Assembly (NCBI GenBank): GCA_947457255.1
Contig: CANGUZ010000001.1
Coordinates: 62,001 to 126,000, forward strand
Reading direction: 5' to 3'
From: Flavobacteriaceae bacterium
GTDB taxonomy: Bacteria > Bacteroidota > Bacteroidia > Flavobacteriales > Flavobacteriaceae
DNA length: 64,000 bases
Every line of letters starts with the position of its first letter. The first letter of the stretch is position 1. This document shows positions 44,870 to 53,928 of this stretch, piece after piece. A model generated the notes under the pieces. It was not told the origin of the DNA. It did no database searches and was given only the letters and a program-made list of their open reading frames with translations. The position numbers and the translations under genes were made by a program.

Positions 44870-47062
44870 ATGCCACAAAATAATAAAACCATCATCGATT
44901 TGTTGGATAAATCCTACTTGAGCAGGGTTTGCAATCTGGAACTAAGTATAAAACTAGCTAAGCAAGCATTACATTTGTGTGATAACCCAAATTTCGAACA
45001 CCTAAAAGCTAAAGCTTTAAGTCAACTTTCGCTATACTATATGATTGTTGGTAATTACGAGGAATCATATAACCTATCTCAAAAAAGTATGCATTTATTT
45101 GAGAAAAGTAAAAATGAAATTGGTATTGCAGAGGTTAAATATAACTTGGCTGGATTTTATTATAAAACTAATAATTATCAATTAGGAGTCGTCAATTTGA
45201 TTGATGCTTTGATTATTTTTAAAAAAAACAACAATTATCATTACATTTCAAAATGTGAAAAAGCCTTAGGTACTGTTTATGAATTTATTGATGATGAACA
45301 AAATGCAATTCAGTCATACAAAAACGCCATCAAAGCCGCCAAAAAAATAGGTGATACCAATCTTGAAACTAATGCTTACAATAATTTATCAGGTATTTAT
45401 ATTAAAAATAACAAAATTGATATCGCCAATGAAATTATTGAAAAATCGATTGCTATTAAATACAAGAACAATGATTTACGTGGACTTGCTTTTGCAATTT
45501 ATGGTAAAGGAAAAATAAATTTTTATAAAAAAAAATTCGAGTTAGCTATTGAGAATTTCAAGCAATCTATTGTAATTCACGAACAGATGGGTGAAAAACT
45601 TGGACTAGCTATGGCAAACTATAAATTAGCCAAACTATATTTTGAGACGAAGGATGTGCAAACTTCAAAAAAATATTTAGAAAAGTCGCTAAGAATATGT
45701 AACACTTACAATATTTCAATAATTAAAATTAAAGTTCATCATTTATTTTATGGTATTTATAAGCTAGAAAAAAATAATAGAAAATCATTATACCATCTGG
45801 AGCTTTTCCTTAAAGAAAAAGAAACTGTTTTTAAAGCTAAAGATCTTAAAGTTATAGAAAATTATGATTTATTGCTTCGAATGCAAACCTTAAAGAAGGA
45901 AACAGAACTGCAACAAGAAAACACAAAATTAATAGTAAAAAAAAATAAAGCTGAAGAATCATTAAGAGTTAGAAAAGAGTTTCTCTCAACTATGAGTCAC
46001 GAGATAAGGACGCCACTAAACGCCATAATTACAATTGCAGCAATTCTCGGCGAAAACTCTAACACTGAAAATGAAACTTTATTACATTCGCTTAAATTTT
46101 CAAGCAATCATTTATTAAAGATTGTTAACGATATTTTAGATTTTACCAAACTAGATTCAGGTAAAATGGATTTAGATCCTATATCTACAAACTTTAAAAA
46201 ATTTATTGAGCATTTATGGATTACCTATACACATGCCGCTAATAAGGAAAATTTAAATTTTGAATTAAATATCGATTCTGAAATAAATGACACTTATTAT
46301 ATAGACCAAACAAAGATTACTCAAATTCTTTGCAACCTCATCAGCAATGCTGTTAAATTTACTGAACAAGGAAATATAAAGCTAGAAATTAATGTCTTAA
46401 AAAAACAGGAAGAAACCGATTCAGTTTTATTTAAGGTTATAGATACAGGAATTGGTATTGAAAAGGAAAATATTGAAGCCATTTTTGACACTTTTTCACA
46501 ATTAAAAAAAGGAATTACTCGTAAAAAAGATGGAACAGGTTTGGGATTAACAATTTCAAAACAACTGATAGAACTTCACCAAAGTGCTATAAAAGTAACT
46601 AGTGTTTTCGGTAAAGGATCTACCTTTTCATTTGAACTGCAATTAAAAAAAGGTATCAGTCAGAATATAAATAGTGAAGTAAATCTGAAAAAAGATTTAG
46701 CGGGAACTTCTGTTTTATTAGTTGAAGATAATGCCATAAATGCAATGGTAGCTAAAAAACTCTTGTCACAATGGGGCTTTATAGTAGACCTTGCGATCAA
46801 TGGATTAATTGCTACCGAAAAATCGAAAACAACAAAATACGACTACATATTAATGGATATTCACATGCCTGTTTTAGATGGTTATCAGGCTGCAAAAAAT
46901 ATAAGAACCCTTCAAAATTTAAACAAAGAAACTCCAATCTTTGGACTTACAGCTGATATATCAGCGCAAGATAACACTGATTATAATTTTTACTTTAATG
47001 ACTTTTTATTGAAGCCATTAGAAATTGAAAAAATGAAAGCTGCACTTACCTCAAATTGCTAA
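44870..47062 (+). CDS. Soluble TPR hybrid sensor histidine kinase/response regulator
   Basis: Hybrid kinase of 730 residues with no signal peptide or TM. TPR repeats cover about 1-300 (for example NYEESYNLSQKSMHLFEKSK), then a coiled coil. HisKA has His377 in TMSHEIRTPLNAI. The HATPase domain shows NLISNAVKFTEQG, DTGIGIEKENI and GTGLGLTISKQ. The receiver has Asp663 in LMDIHMPVLDG and ends LLKPLEIEKMK. It is the cytosolic counterpart of the kinase at 33268-35448 and lies inside the island next to the LytS-LytTR genes. Its signal and output partner are unknown. Confidence 0.94.
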   Translation: MPQNNKTIIDLLDKSYLSRVCNLELSIKLAKQALHLCDNPNFEHLKAKALSQLSLYYMIVGNYEESYNLSQKSMHLFEKSKNEIGIAEVKYNLAGFYYKTNNYQLGVVNLIDALIIFKKNNNYHYISKCEKALGTVYEFIDDEQNAIQSYKNAIKAAKKIGDTNLETNAYNNLSGIYIKNNKIDIANEIIEKSIAIKYKNNDLRGLAFAIYGKGKINFYKKKFELAIENFKQSIVIHEQMGEKLGLAMANYKLAKLYFETKDVQTSKKYLEKSLRICNTYNISIIKIKVHHLFYGIYKLEKNNRKSLYHLELFLKEKETVFKAKDLKVIENYDLLLRMQTLKKETELQQENTKLIVKKNKAEESLRVRKEFLSTMSHEIRTPLNAIITIAAILGENSNTENETLLHSLKFSSNHLLKIVNDILDFTKLDSGKMDLDPISTNFKKFIEHLWITYTHAANKENLNFELNIDSEINDTYYIDQTKITQILCNLISNAVKFTEQGNIKLEINVLKKQEETDSVLFKVIDTGIGIEKENIEAIFDTFSQLKKGITRKKDGTGLGLTISKQLIELHQSAIKVTSVFGKGSTFSFELQLKKGISQNINSEVNLKKDLAGTSVLLVEDNAINAMVAKKLLSQWGFIVDLAINGLIATEKSKTTKYDYILMDIHMPVLDGYQAAKNIRTLQNLNKETPIFGLTADISAQDNTDYNFYFNDFLLKPLEIEKMKAALTSNC

Positions 47063-47070
47063 ATATAGAG

Positions 47071-47111
47071 AAGCTACTAACTCGTTTAAATAAAACGTGT
47101 TAGTAGCTTTT
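47071..47111. terminator. Terminator between convergent kinase and T9SS genes
   Basis: Stem AAGCTACTAACTCG (47071-47084) with CGTGTTAGTAGCTT (47096-47109), 13 of 14 paired, ending in a short T run. It follows the hybrid kinase stop by 8 bases and can serve both strands. Confidence 0.85.
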
Positions 47112-47127
47112 ATGTATTAAAAAAAAA

Positions 47128-49140
47128 TTATTTTTTAAATACTTTTTCAATTTTATGTCCTTTGTCAGAAGTTATTTTTAAAAAATAAACTCCCGAAGAC
47201 CTGCTTGTTAAATCGATACTTGATAACGAACCATTTAAGACATTAGTTTGCAATAATCGACCGTATATGTCATATAATTGTATCGTTTGTAAAACATTAT
47301 TTGATACGACATTAATGATTGACGTAGTAGGATTTGGTGACACATTTATTGACTGATCAAAATCGCTGATTAAAAGACTTAGGTTTTGAAAGGTCGTATT
47401 TGCAATTTCTGTTTGCGAAACTATTGGGGCAGTTTGCACGGCATCATAGTCAAAAAATATCTCAGCTTCAGTATTTACTGTCGAACCATTTGTTAAATTA
47501 TTATTAGTTTTAATTTTAAGTAAAATTCCACCTTGTCCGCCAGGACCACCAACATTAGCTCTGCGCATATTTAATCTTACTTTTTGATTTTGAGCGCTTA
47601 CCAACAGTTCGCTAGAAGAATTAAGAATTTGGATGGAATTTATGTCGTATTGTGTAGCATCAAAATTAGTGTTGACCACGACGTTTTTTGCAATTTGAGT
47701 TCCAGTATTCTCGAAATTTATAGCATAATGAAGAAATTTCCCTATTTCAGATGATGATGCTGAACTGCCTTGAATACATTCTATTCGATTAGGGTTAGTG
47801 GCTTGAACATTTTGTCTGTATAGAAAAAAATTATCTGATTGAGTACTAAGTTCTTCTCCATTCGGGGTAATACTTAAGGAGTAATCCAGAACATCTCCAT
47901 TTTTTACAGCACTATTTACATTTAAAACTACTTGAAAACTTCTAGTTTCAAATGTCCGTAAATTAGTATAAGCTAAAGATAATACTCCAGTCCCAGAATT
48001 TACCAAAGGGATGGTTGACGAAACAAAATCTAGAACATTTTCATTAAAACCAAAAGTAACTTCTCCAGTATGTGTTTGATTTCCTTTGTTCTTAAAAACA
48101 ATTTCATAACTAGCATTCGAACCTGAAATTACTTCTGATGTTGGCCTAACCATAACTTCTACGTCAGTATGAATTCCGACAGGAGCCAAAATGAAATTTT
48201 GATTGAATACATTATTACTACTATCGGGAAAGTTTCCTGCAACGTTAGTAATAGTAAACCAAGTTGAGTTTTCAATACTTGGTACTACATCAAAATCACC
48301 AGTTTCTGTAGTGGTAAAAGTATAATTTGCATCTTGTTCGGTAACAGTTTGCACTATTTCGCTATCATCATTTCCCAAAGTACTTTTTAGTTTTACATAA
48401 GCCCAAGGCAGATCACTTGAATCTAAACCATTACCCTCAGCGTCAAAATACAATTTTCCCTTAATTGTATTAAAATTACCTCCAAGAACACTGGTGCAAT
48501 AAGAATTTACAATGCAACCATTAGTTACTTGAGCTTGTAAATTGAGGATTTGAATTTCGTCAGCACAAATATAGTTGATGTTTTGATTCAATGTACCACT
48601 AAAATCTATTGTTTCATCAGTTCCATTTTTTGCAAAAATTTGTAAAATAGGGTTGTTAGCCACTTTCAAATCTTCAAGCTTAATTAAAGTCGATACATCT
48701 ACTTTTTGAAGGAGATTATTATTACAATCAATTTCTATCATAGAGATACAACCTGAAACATTTAATTCATTTATTTGATTATTATTCAAAAAAATATATT
48801 CTAACAATGGCATATTTGAAAGGTTTACACTTCCTAAAATAGCACTACTTTGAGCATCTAACTTGGTTAAATTTACAAAAAAAAGAATTCCTTCAAGGCT
48901 ATTAATGGCACTTTCATTAGGTAAGAATAATTCATAAACTAAAGCTGCTTCCTGAACGGTAATTTGACTGTCATTATCTGCATCTATTTTAAGATTGTTT
49001 CCTCCAAGAGATTTTGCAATATTATTAGTCACATCAGATTCTAACAATTTTAACTTAAAATCGTTATCTGCAAAAGAGATTACTTGGGCTTGGGCAATTC
49101 CTACAATCAGGAAAAGCGTTAGGTATATTAAATTTTTCAT
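47128..49140 (-). CDS. T9SS-exported leucine-rich-repeat protein
   Basis: Secreted protein of 670 residues. Signal peptide ends IAQAQ. An EF-hand/dockerin-like calcium loop DADNDSQITVQE lies near 53-64. Leucine-rich repeats cover about 80-200 (LEYIFLNNNQINELNVSG). Then come an SdrD-like or carboxypeptidase-like domain (GKLYFDAEGNGLD) and two Ig-like DUF11/DUF7619-type domains. A C-terminal type A sorting domain begins at NVSPNPTTSIINV and ends KVFKK. It would be exported and anchored at the surface. It lies 49 bases behind the LytTR gene on the same strand, so it may be the operon's cargo. Confidence 0.92.
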   Translation of the reverse strand: MKNLIYLTLFLIVGIAQAQVISFADNDFKLKLLESDVTNNIAKSLGGNNLKIDADNDSQITVQEAALVYELFLPNESAINSLEGILFFVNLTKLDAQSSAILGSVNLSNMPLLEYIFLNNNQINELNVSGCISMIEIDCNNNLLQKVDVSTLIKLEDLKVANNPILQIFAKNGTDETIDFSGTLNQNINYICADEIQILNLQAQVTNGCIVNSYCTSVLGGNFNTIKGKLYFDAEGNGLDSSDLPWAYVKLKSTLGNDDSEIVQTVTEQDANYTFTTTETGDFDVVPSIENSTWFTITNVAGNFPDSSNNVFNQNFILAPVGIHTDVEVMVRPTSEVISGSNASYEIVFKNKGNQTHTGEVTFGFNENVLDFVSSTIPLVNSGTGVLSLAYTNLRTFETRSFQVVLNVNSAVKNGDVLDYSLSITPNGEELSTQSDNFFLYRQNVQATNPNRIECIQGSSASSSEIGKFLHYAINFENTGTQIAKNVVVNTNFDATQYDINSIQILNSSSELLVSAQNQKVRLNMRRANVGGPGGQGGILLKIKTNNNLTNGSTVNTEAEIFFDYDAVQTAPIVSQTEIANTTFQNLSLLISDFDQSINVSPNPTTSIINVVSNNVLQTIQLYDIYGRLLQTNVLNGSLSSIDLTSRSSGVYFLKITSDKGHKIEKVFKK

Positions 49141-49189
49141 TTCTTGTTGTCATTTAATTTATTAGTGTAAAAGGGAAGTCTCTTATTTA

Positions 49190-49957
49190 TTAATTTAATC
49201 TTTTTAATAATATATCGTTCAGCATTACTCTTTTTCGTTGCGCTATTGGAAGATAACTGTCATCTGACATAAGTATTAGTCCATTTTCTTTTTTCTCAAA
49301 TGATTTAACATAGGATAAATTGATAAGGTGTGATTGATGAATTCTGACAAAATCGTGATCCGTTAATAGTTCTTCGTATTCTTTAAGAGTTTTAGATATT
49401 AAAATAGGTTTTCTGTTTTTGATAATAAAGTTGGTATAATTGTCATTACTCTCGCAACGGATAATATCGCAAATATCAATTAGATGAATTCCATCAGAAT
49501 TAGACAATGCAATACGTTTAAAATCGTCAGTTTCTTTTCTAATATTTTCTAACAGTAAGTCAATATGAGAATAATCGCTATCTTTTTCTAAAACAGTTCT
49601 TATTTTTTCAATTACATTTTCTAATTCACTCGGAATTACGGGTTTCAATAAAAAGTCTAAGGCACTAAATCGAAATGCCTTTATAGCATAATGCTCATAA
49701 GCAGTTATAAATACAATGTTTGAGGTTACTTTACCATTCATTTCTGAAAGTTTTTCAAGAATATCAAATCCTGTTCCATCGTTCATTTGTATATCTAAGA
49801 ATACAACTTGAGGTTTAATTTTGTTAATTATTTTAACTCCACTTTCAACACTATCTGCCTCTCCTCGGATAGAAATATCCGGAGCATAAATAGACAAAAG
49901 TCCTTTCATTCCCTCTCGCAAATTCACATCATCATCTACTAATACTGCTGTAATCAT
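49190..49957 (-). CDS. LytTR-family response regulator
   Basis: Response regulator of 255 residues. The receiver domain shows VLVDDDVNLREG and the phospho-acceptor Asp55 in VVFLDIQM, with the conserved Lys in FLLKPV. A C-terminal LytTR DNA-binding domain follows (IIRCESNDNYTNF, FVRIHQSHLINLSYVKSF). LytTR domains bind direct repeats about two turns apart. Such pairs are present at its own operon promoter and at the island lipoprotein. The kinase gene ends 21 bases upstream, forming a two-component operon. Confidence 0.95.
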   Translation of the reverse strand: MITAVLVDDDVNLREGMKGLLSIYAPDISIRGEADSVESGVKIINKIKPQVVFLDIQMNDGTGFDILEKLSEMNGKVTSNIVFITAYEHYAIKAFRFSALDFLLKPVIPSELENVIEKIRTVLEKDSDYSHIDLLLENIRKETDDFKRIALSNSDGIHLIDICDIIRCESNDNYTNFIIKNRKPILISKTLKEYEELLTDHDFVRIHQSHLINLSYVKSFEKKENGLILMSDDSYLPIAQRKRVMLNDILLKRLN

Positions 49958-49978
49958 CTCAATTTTTAGTTTAAATTA

Positions 49979-51940
49979 TTATAAATTAGGTAAATATTGT
50001 AAAGGAAGAATAAGCGTAGCTCTAGTACCCTTTACCTCGCTGTTCTCTTCTATTTGTTCTATAGAAACTGTAGCTTCTTGTGAAGTTGAAGTCTCCATCA
50101 TTTCTAACCTTTTTCTAGTAATATCAAGCGCCATTGATTTGTGCATAGAAATCTTTTTTTCTTTTAACTCCTTAGATACATTTATACCTATGCCATTATC
50201 AGTAACAACGCAAACCAAACATTGATTTTCTATTTTAAAATCAACTACTATTAGTCCTGTATTTACTTTAGAGTTGACTCCATGAATGATTGCATTTTCT
50301 ATAAAAGGTTGTAATAATATTGGAGGTAGAGCAACATCATCATCTATATCGCTACTTTTATTTATAATAAATTGAAAAGACCCATTAAATCGCAATTGCT
50401 CTAATTCAAGGTAATTTTGTAAACTTTCTATTTCTTTATCAATCGGAATAAGTGTTTCCTTTGAATATTCTAATGTTAAACGCATCAATTTAGAAAATTT
50501 TGCCAGATAAATAATTGCCGCCTCAGTACTATTTTTTACAATAAAACTTGAAATAGAACCTAGACAATTAAAAATAAAATGGGGGTTCATTTGCAAGTGC
50601 AAGGCTTTTTGCTCATAGACAGCTAATTCTTTTTCCAGAGTTAACTTTTTCTTCAAAACGGATTTATTATAAATTAAAAACAAAATACCACAAACAAATA
50701 GAACTAAAAAAGCAGCAAAAGCTATTTTTATCTTATTGAGCTTAGCCTCTTGTTTATACTCTAAATCTTTTTTAAATTGTGCTTCTTGTTGTAACATTTC
50801 TTTTCGATCAAAATCGTAATTCATTTCAGCACGAATAGTACTTTTTACCGTTTCTGCATTGGCAAGACTATCCTTAGCAATACTATATAGTTTGTAGTGT
50901 TTTAATGACGCAGCAAGATTATTCTGCTTTTCATAAATTTCACTTAATGATTTCTCAAAAGATTGTATTTTATCTAAGACGTTCAATTCTTTGGCAATAT
51001 TCAATGCTTTACTAATATACTCCAATGCTAATTTATTATTATTTTGCTCGAAATAAATAGTCCCCAATAGCGCATAAGAATCAGCAATCATAAATTTATT
51101 TTCAACAATTGTAAAAAAATCTAATGCCTTTTTAGAATAATCAATAGCTTTTTCATTTTGATTTACAATTTTGTAGTACAATCCATAATTATAAAACAAT
51201 TCAGCCAATCCATATGGATTTGGATACTTATCAAAATAGTTTTTTGATTTATTAAAATATTCTAATCCCTTAGGAAAATCTTTAAGATTTAAATAAACTA
51301 ATCCAATATTATTATTTGTAGTCCCAATATTTTTGTCATTTAACTTTTCTTGAATACTTAAACACTTTTCATAGTAGCTTAATGATTTAAAAAAATCTCC
51401 TTGTGATTTATAGATTACGCCAATATTATTATAAATTACTGCTTGTTTAATTATATTATTTGTTTTTTGAAAAATTTTTAAAGCTTTAAAATTAAATGAT
51501 AAAGCCTTTGAGTAGTTGCTTTGCTGCATAAAAACAAAACCAATACTACCATAAGCTCTGGCTAAGCCATTTTGTAGTTCAATTTCATTTGACTTAAAAG
51601 ATATTTCGTTTTCAAAAATATGTTGAGCTTTTAAAAAATTATCAAGTGCATTTGAATAATTGCCAAAGATGACATTTGCATTGCCTATATAATGGTAAGC
51701 ATTTCCCTGTTCGATTTTAAAGCCAATTTTACTCGATAAACTCAAGGCCTTATTCGCATAACTTAACATTAACTTTGGATTATTAGCACTGTATTCACTT
51801 GCTAAATTATTAAGTAATTTTGATCTAAGAATATCACTATTTGCATTTTTTAATTGCACATGTAAACTATCAATAGTTTTGTTCTGTGCAGTAATAAAAA
51901 ATGAAGAAATAAAAATAAATAAGAATAACTTTAATCTCAT
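49979..51940 (-). CDS. LytS-like sensor histidine kinase with TPR domain
   Basis: Membrane kinase of 653 residues. Signal peptide at 1-18; periplasmic TPR array about 30-350; TM near 402-424 (FAAFLVLFVCGILFLIY). The His_kinase (PF06580-type) domain has the phospho-accepting histidine in LQMNPHFIFNCLGSI. The HATPase motifs are PPILLQPFIENAIIHG and VTDNGIGI. Kinases of this class pair with LytTR regulators, and the LytTR gene follows directly. Its own promoter carries the paired-repeat element, which suggests autoregulation. Confidence 0.94.
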   Translation of the reverse strand: MRLKLFLFIFISSFFITAQNKTIDSLHVQLKNANSDILRSKLLNNLASEYSANNPKLMLSYANKALSLSSKIGFKIEQGNAYHYIGNANVIFGNYSNALDNFLKAQHIFENEISFKSNEIELQNGLARAYGSIGFVFMQQSNYSKALSFNFKALKIFQKTNNIIKQAVIYNNIGVIYKSQGDFFKSLSYYEKCLSIQEKLNDKNIGTTNNNIGLVYLNLKDFPKGLEYFNKSKNYFDKYPNPYGLAELFYNYGLYYKIVNQNEKAIDYSKKALDFFTIVENKFMIADSYALLGTIYFEQNNNKLALEYISKALNIAKELNVLDKIQSFEKSLSEIYEKQNNLAASLKHYKLYSIAKDSLANAETVKSTIRAEMNYDFDRKEMLQQEAQFKKDLEYKQEAKLNKIKIAFAAFLVLFVCGILFLIYNKSVLKKKLTLEKELAVYEQKALHLQMNPHFIFNCLGSISSFIVKNSTEAAIIYLAKFSKLMRLTLEYSKETLIPIDKEIESLQNYLELEQLRFNGSFQFIINKSSDIDDDVALPPILLQPFIENAIIHGVNSKVNTGLIVVDFKIENQCLVCVVTDNGIGINVSKELKEKKISMHKSMALDITRKRLEMMETSTSQEATVSIEQIEENSEVKGTRATLILPLQYLPNL

Positions 51941-51956
51941 AGTCTAATCATTGTAA

Positions 51957-51964
51957 CAAAATTA
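51957..51964 (-). promoter_or_regulatory. -7 box of the LytS-LytTR operon
   Basis: CAAAATTA on the plus strand reads TAATTTTG on the minus strand, 17 bases before the kinase ATG at 51940. It is identical to the box at 44264-44271. Confidence 0.7.
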
Positions 51965-51986
51965 AACTTTAGTTTTAAATAATGTA

Positions 51987-52028
51987 AGATAAATTAGAAT
52001 TCGATTTTTTAATCGAGAATTCGATTTC
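51987..52028 (-). promoter_or_regulatory. Paired direct-repeat regulatory element, copy B
   Basis: 42-bp element with two AGAATTCGAT repeats on the plus strand (51996-52005 and 52016-52025). It matches copy A at 40 of 42 positions and lies at the same distance from its -7 box (30 bases). The sequence between box and element is not conserved, so the similarity is not a simple recent duplication of the whole promoter. Confidence 0.78.
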
Positions 52029-52633
52029 AATTTCAAATAATAGAAAATTATTTTGAAAGTATGAACTTTGCAAAAAAATTGTTATTCTCGTTTTTTACCT
52101 ATAATTATTAACTCTTATTTTTTATTTTGAAAAGACAACTTGACAAATAGTAAATTAACTAATGAAAACTATTAATAAATAGTTTTTACATAATTCAGTT
52201 TAAGTTTTAATTGCTATAGTTTTTTAACCCGTTGGGTGAAATTATTTAAAGTAAAATAAATTGAATAAAAAATGTTTAAGAATTTTAGAAATTATAAGTA
52301 CTTTGAATTGTGAATTACCATATAAATTTGGAATTGCCTTAAGTGTAATATGTTTAATTTAGAAGTTTTTTTATTGAGTTTAACAACTGAATTTATTCAG
52401 AATGAACAATAAGCAATAAACTAATATCTTTAGAAATTCAAGAAAAAAAATTGAAACATTATTTCCACAATTTTGTAACCAGTTCAAAATTAGAAACAAT
52501 TATGGTAAATCTTTTCAATTATCAAAAAAAAAAACGAATTTTAGCAAAAAAAAACAGTATTGACATTTATTCAATTCATCAACAAATTTATTATAAATAG
52601 ACCAATAAACAATATTTAGAATCAAATAATTTT

Positions 52634-52655
52634 AATAAACCCGACGGTTTATTTT
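52634..52655 (+). terminator. Isolated terminator-like hairpin
   Basis: Perfect stem AATAAACC (52634-52641) with GGTTTATT (52646-52653), loop CGAC, followed by more T. No recognisable gene ends before it; it could mark a lost gene or end a small RNA. Confidence 0.45.
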
Positions 52656-52789
52656 ATATTAAATTTTGATGACAATATCAATCTTTTTAATTTCTATTGC
52701 ATTTATTAATTGAGTATTTGTTTATTTTTAACCGTGTCGTTTTTCATATATTTTTTATCGCCATCAGTTCTTGAACATCAAGTCAAAAT

Positions 52790-52929
52790 AAATTAAAGAA
52801 CTGAACCAACTTATCGAATCTTCGAGTAAAACTGAAGAAGCCAGTTTATCAAAAGCGGAACCTGTAAAGCTCAGAACAGAATAAATTAAAAGAGACAATC
52901 CACGATTTAAGAAAAAAGAAGATTATTAA
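52790..52929 (+). pseudogene. Displaced 3' end of rluF (right direct repeat)
   Basis: 140 bases aligned without gaps to 43202-43341. The first 29 are identical; 21 of the other 111 differ. Read in the rluF frame, about half the changes are silent, but one creates an in-frame TAA (GAA-TAA-ATT). There is no 5' part and no start, so this is a gene fragment. It directly precedes the terminator it would share with folD, which is where an intact rluF probably once ended. Confidence 0.85.
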
Positions 52930-52952
52930 AATTTCTGAATTATTATAAAATA

Positions 52953-52981
52953 AAAACCCAAGCCTTTTTGTCTTGGGTTTT
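52953..52981 (-). terminator. Terminator of folD
   Basis: AAAACCCAAG (52953-52962) pairs with CTTGGGTTTT (52972-52981). Read on the minus strand the stem is followed by TTTTTATTTT. It lies 19 bases beyond the folD stop and also suits the + strand rluF remnant. Confidence 0.88.
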
Positions 52982-53000
52982 AAATAAATCTAATAGTTCT

Positions 53001-53882
53001 TTACTTTCTACTTCTAATTTTTCGAGCTAACAAGGTGTTTTTCAATAACATTGCAATCGTCATGGGTCCTACTCCACCGGGAACTGGTGTGATAAAGGAA
53101 GATTTCTTGCTTACACTATCAAAATCAACATCGCCGGTAATGACATATCCTTTTGGGTGAGAAGCATCTTCAACTCTGGTGATTCCTACATCAATTACTA
53201 CTACTCCATCTTTTACCATATCGGCCTTTAGATAATTAGGAACTCCAAGTGCTGTAATTATTATATCAGCATTTTTGGTGTATTCTTCAATATTTTTGGT
53301 TCTACTGTGAGTTAATGTTACGGTTGAATCTCCGGGATACCCTTTACGGCTCATCAAGATACTCATTGGTCGTCCTACAATGTGACTACGTCCTATAACT
53401 ACAGTATGTTTACCTGAGGTTTCTACTTTATATCGTTCTAATAATTCCATTATTCCAAAAGGAGTAGCTGGCAAAAATGTTTCCATTTCTAAAGCCATTT
53501 TTCCAAAATTAGCTGGATGAAATCCATCGACATCTTTTTCAGGATCAATTGCCATTAAGATTTTCTCTTCATTGATGTGGTTGGGTAATGGCAACTGAAC
53601 AATATAGCCATCTAAATCGTCATCTTCATTCAACTCCTTAATTTTGTCTAGTAATTCTTCCTCAGAAATATTTTCTGGCAAAGCAACTAGTGTAGACTCG
53701 AAACCAATTTGTTGACATGATTTTACTTTGCTTCCTACATAAGTCAAACTGGCTCCATTGGTACCAACAATAACTGCTGCTAAATGAGGTACTTTTTGAC
53801 CGTCAGCTTTCATTCTTTGAACTTCGGCTGCGATTTCGTTTTTTATATCTTCAGAAGTTTTTTTTCCGTCTAGTAGTTGCAT
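53001..53882 (-). CDS. folD: Methylenetetrahydrofolate dehydrogenase/cyclohydrolase
   Basis: Bifunctional FolD of 293 residues that interconverts methylene-, methenyl- and formyl-tetrahydrofolate using NADP. Seen: the catalytic Tyr/Lys segment [23 protein letters not shown], the dinucleotide site [11 protein letters not shown] and the C-terminal [14 protein letters not shown]. The length is normal. It lies 46 bases downstream of ffh on the same strand, probably co-transcribed, and ends at a strong terminator. Confidence 0.97.
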   Translation of the reverse strand: MQLLDGKKTSEDIKNEIAAEVQRMKADGQKVPHLAAVIVGTNGASLTYVGSKVKSCQQIGFESTLVALPENISEEELLDKIKELNEDDDLDGYIVQLPLPNHINEEKILMAIDPEKDVDGFHPANFGKMALEMETFLPATPFGIMELLERYKVETSGKHTVVIGRSHIVGRPMSILMSRKGYPGDSTVTLTHSRTKNIEEYTKNADIIITALGVPNYLKADMVKDGVVVIDVGITRVEDASHPKGYVITGDVDFDSVSKKSSFITPVPGGVGPMTIAMLLKNTLLARKIRSRK

Positions 53883-53928
53883 TATAGTACAGTAGTTAGT
53901 TGTTTATTGTTGTAGTTAGAACCTGAAA

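Larger units (their letters stand above)
43342..52789. mobile_element. Putative genomic island inserted into the rluF 3' end
   Basis: The 9.4-kb segment is bracketed by direct repeats of the rluF 3' end. It contains only accessory genes (lipoprotein, hybrid kinase, T9SS leucine-rich-repeat protein, LytTR regulator, LytS-like kinase) and the two longest non-coding stretches in the window. The presumed ancestral order is rluF, terminator, folD. No integrase or transposase is recognisable, so if site-specific integration made it, the machinery has been lost. Recombination with a related genome is the alternative. Confidence 0.6.
51941..53000. other. Long non-coding region at the right end of the island
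   Basis: 1060 bp between the kinase gene and folD. It holds, in order: the kinase promoter and element (51957-52028), about 600 bp of AT-rich DNA with no credible gene, and an isolated hairpin with a T-run (52634-52655). The broken rluF 3' end (52790-52929) and the folD terminator (52953-52981) complete it. I read the middle as decayed DNA. Confidence 0.65.

Noticed and set aside
43342-52789. Search for an integrase or transposase that would explain the island
   Set aside because: No frame in the segment shows tyrosine or serine recombinase or DDE motifs; the non-coding parts have no long frames.
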